The notes beneath the pieces were generated by a model. It had not been told where the DNA came from, ran no database searches, and saw nothing but the letters and a program-made list of their open reading frames with translations. Shown one piece after another: positions 23,926-25,635 of a DNA stretch of 25,635 nt. The stretch comes from Thiomargarita sp. Its GTDB lineage: Bacteria > Pseudomonadota > Gammaproteobacteria > Beggiatoales > Beggiatoaceae. Positions within the stretch are counted from its first letter, which is position 1. Every line of letters begins with the position of its first letter. The stretch is taken from contig DYNO01000015.1 in assembly GCA_020721025.1 (NCBI GenBank), positions 3,455 through 29,089 on the forward strand, read 5' to 3'. The position numbers and the translations under genes are program-made.

Positions 23926-24573
23926 TATATCCTCGTCACTAAAGATGGTAAACAGATTCCGATCACGCCGATGACGCAAGACCCAGAGGGTTTATTGACC
24001 GTATTGGGGAAAAATACCGCGATTGATATCCGTCCCACCGGAGAAGCTCTGATCAAATATACGCCTATCAAGCGGACGCGTGACGGTGAGGAAGTTCACA
24101 GTATCTGTATGTTTGACCCGTTTATCGAACCTGCGCCGGAAGATATTTGTACGCCAGAAGGAATTTGTGATTGGGATCAAGCAGATGAGTCGATGCAACC
24201 GGGAATGCGTTCGGGCAGAAATTTACGGGCGAAAGCGGCGGCGAAAATTATTTATCCCGATGGCACGGCGCAAAAATTGTATCCTGCGGTTTTGTTTCCT
24301 GATACGTTGATTGAAGAAGCCAAGAAAATCAGTGGGGTAGGGAAAATAATTTTCCGAATGGATGGCACTTTCGCGGTCACCTATCATGGCATCAAGTTGT
24401 TGTTAAGTCCTGAATTTGATACCCAAGTGCAACCGATTCCCGCGGGCAAAAAATTTGAGCCGAGTTTAACATTACAACAAAATAGTCAATTGTTGTATCA
24501 AGTTCCCTATTTAGATCAATTATTTACTACGACGTTAGTGATCACCGAAGTTCCCATTCTTGAAACGCCATAA
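23926..24573 (+). pseudogene. C-terminal part of the FN3 surface protein, cut off by an in-frame TAA
   Basis: The same reading frame as the 875-residue part continues directly after the TAA at 23923-23925: the sense codons give YILVTKDGKQIPITP, then an ATG at 23971 and a further 200 residues to TAA at 24571-24573. The join NEQG-stop-YILVTKDGK reads as one continuous beta-strand region, and a single change from CAA or CAG (Gln) would explain it. The segment holds DPFIEPAPEDICTPEGICDW with two cysteines and IIFRMDGTFAVTYHGIKLLL. No ribosome-binding site is seen before 23971, so separate translation is unlikely. Confidence 0.75.
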
Positions 24574-24596
24574 AGCCAAGGTATCGGCAAATAGCA

Positions 24597-24628
24597 ACCT
24601 TGCAAACGATAATCCCGCGTTGCAAGGT
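24597..24628. terminator. Inverted repeat between convergent genes
   Basis: ACCTTGCAA (24597-24605) and TTGCAAGGT (24620-24628) pair perfectly across a 14-base loop, 23 bases after the surface-protein stop and 54 bases before the end of cysQ. The nearest T run (GTTTTC, from 24641) is 12 bases away, so it is an atypical terminator. Confidence 0.5.
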
Positions 24629-24681
24629 CGGTTGGGGGGAGTTTTCTCAAGCGCATGAAACTATTGAAACTGCAACTGATG

Positions 24682-25509
24682 TTATAAATAATTTCCCCAC
24701 TGCTTCTTCGCATCACCAAATACCAAAAAATGAGGATTGAGTAATGAATCTTTGGTGTTATAAAGCAAGGGTTGCAACAATGTATCGGTGAGATGCCCTC
24801 CAGCTTGCTCGACAATACACTGTGCCGCGGCGGTATCCCATTCCGATGTGGGTCCAAATCGCGGATAAATATCGGCTTTGCCCTCTGCCACCAAACAAGA
24901 TTTTAACGAGCTCCCAATGCTTATCAATTCGACCGGCATGTTTAATCGCTGAATGAATGTTTGCAAGGTTTCCCCCGCATGAGAACGGCTTCCCGCGACA
25001 ATCAGTTGATCGGAGGGACAATCTCGCGCCAAAATGCGTTGTGGTTGCTGTCCTTGCTCTTGTTTAAAAGCCCCATAACCGCGACACGCATAATAAAGCA
25101 CTTGTGTTACTGGCACATAGACCACTCCCAAAATAGGTCGATGCGCTTCAATCAGGGCAATATTGACGGTAAATTCACCATTACGCTTGATAAATTCGCG
25201 AGTGCCATCCAACGGATCAACCAACCAGTAACATTGCCATTGAATCCGCTCTTGGTAGGGAATATGACTTGATTCTTCAGAAAGAATAGGATAGTTCGAC
25301 GGTAACGCGGAAAGCCCCGCCACAATCGTATGATGCGCTGCCATATCCGCTTTCGTCAAGGGCGTGTTATCATCTTTTTTTTGTACAGTAAAATCATCGG
25401 TGGCGTAAATCTCCATAATTTTCGCGCCTGCCAATTGAGCAATGGTGACTACCGAATGCAATAATTCCGTTAATGCTGTTGTATTTGGGGCAGAAGGTTC
25501 GTTAGTCAT
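24682..25509 (-). CDS. cysQ: 3'(2'),5'-bisphosphate nucleotidase
   Basis: Hydrolyses 3'-phosphoadenosine 5'-phosphate (PAP) to AMP and so clears the inhibitory by-product of sulfate assimilation. It belongs to the inositol-monophosphatase fold. Metal-binding motifs are present: LSEES around residues 77-81, LVDPLDGTREF at 96-106 (Asp98, Asp101) and SEWDTAAAQCIVEQAGG near the C-terminus. Its 275 residues are normal. AAGGA lies nine bases before the ATG. The stop codon of the preceding gene is two bases upstream of this start, so the two are cotranscribed. Confidence 0.94.
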   Translation of the reverse strand: MTNEPSAPNTTALTELLHSVVTIAQLAGAKIMEIYATDDFTVQKKDDNTPLTKADMAAHHTIVAGLSALPSNYPILSEESSHIPYQERIQWQCYWLVDPLDGTREFIKRNGEFTVNIALIEAHRPILGVVYVPVTQVLYYACRGYGAFKQEQGQQPQRILARDCPSDQLIVAGSRSHAGETLQTFIQRLNMPVELISIGSSLKSCLVAEGKADIYPRFGPTSEWDTAAAQCIVEQAGGHLTDTLLQPLLYNTKDSLLNPHFLVFGDAKKQWGNYL

Positions 25510-25511
25510 CG

Positions 25512-25635
25512 TTATTTTTCCTTAAGAATCAAGTTACCAACAATACTGTCGCCAATTTTTTTATTGAACGTGAGACTTGAACTGTATAGAACCGATTTGA
25601 AATCTTTAATACCAAGTGAAACAGGTCTATAACCC
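25512..25635 (-). CDS. 3' end of an unknown gene (partial), upstream of cysQ
   Basis: An open frame of 40 codons comes in from the right edge on the minus strand and ends at TAA (25512-25514), two bases before the cysQ start. The sequence (GYRPVSLGIKDFKSVLY…GDSIVGNLILKEK) reads like a real C-terminus, and its stop is placed as in an operon. Its last codons contain the cysQ ribosome-binding site. I do not recognise the family. Confidence 0.55.
   Translation of the reverse strand, partial: GYRPVSLGIKDFKSVLYSSSLTFNKKIGDSIVGNLILKEK

Overview
The window looks like an ordinary chromosomal stretch of a moderately AT-rich gammaproteobacterium. The pairing of a YajR-type MFS transporter with ssb, the MurU and MupP cell-wall recycling proteins, a DUF815 ATPase directly before dusB, and the family-level look of ProS, TsaE and CysQ all point there. 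The very large repeat-rich secreted proteins resemble those of filamentous sulfur bacteria (Beggiatoaceae/Thiotrichales), but that placement is inference. No rRNA, tRNA, CRISPR array, transposase or phage gene was seen.

Layout. At 1-80 is the tail of an unknown gene, convergent with a membrane O-acyltransferase (96-1160, minus). Divergent from that is a 1291-residue secreted glycosidase-like protein (1374-5249, plus) that ends in two copies of an unassigned domain. It meets the minus-strand housekeeping block at a symmetric hairpin, a likely two-way terminator. Read in transcription order (from 13093 leftwards), that block is: a GarR-type dehydrogenase, a VanZ-like membrane protein, tsaE, murU, a DUF815 ATPase, dusB, a TldD-type metalloprotease and proS. 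Two junctions in it are 4-base ATGA overlaps, so much of it is probably one operon.

A 360-447 base divergent control region (13094-13540) separates this block from a plus-strand run: MFS transporter, ssb, a giant protein with three GT2 glycosyltransferase domains, the MurNAc-6-phosphate phosphatase mupP and a multi-cluster 4Fe-4S protein. The last three overlap each other. Beyond a 300-450 base gap with only gene remnants lies a large surface protein: an Ig/cadherin-like domain, four fibronectin type III domains, a beta-helix-like stretch and 16-residue repeats. It is split by an in-frame TAA and has a disturbed 5' end. A second hairpin separates it from cysQ (minus), which follows the tail of another unknown gene running off the right edge.

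How the genes fit together. murU and mupP belong to the same peptidoglycan-sugar recycling route but sit in opposite operons, and the kinase of that route (amgK) is absent from its usual place beside tsaE and murU. The most unusual content is the architecture of the four large or composite proteins (glycosidase-like, triple GT2, 4Fe-4S, FN3 surface protein) and the interrupted reading frame of the last. I did not find a clear new defence or mobile system.
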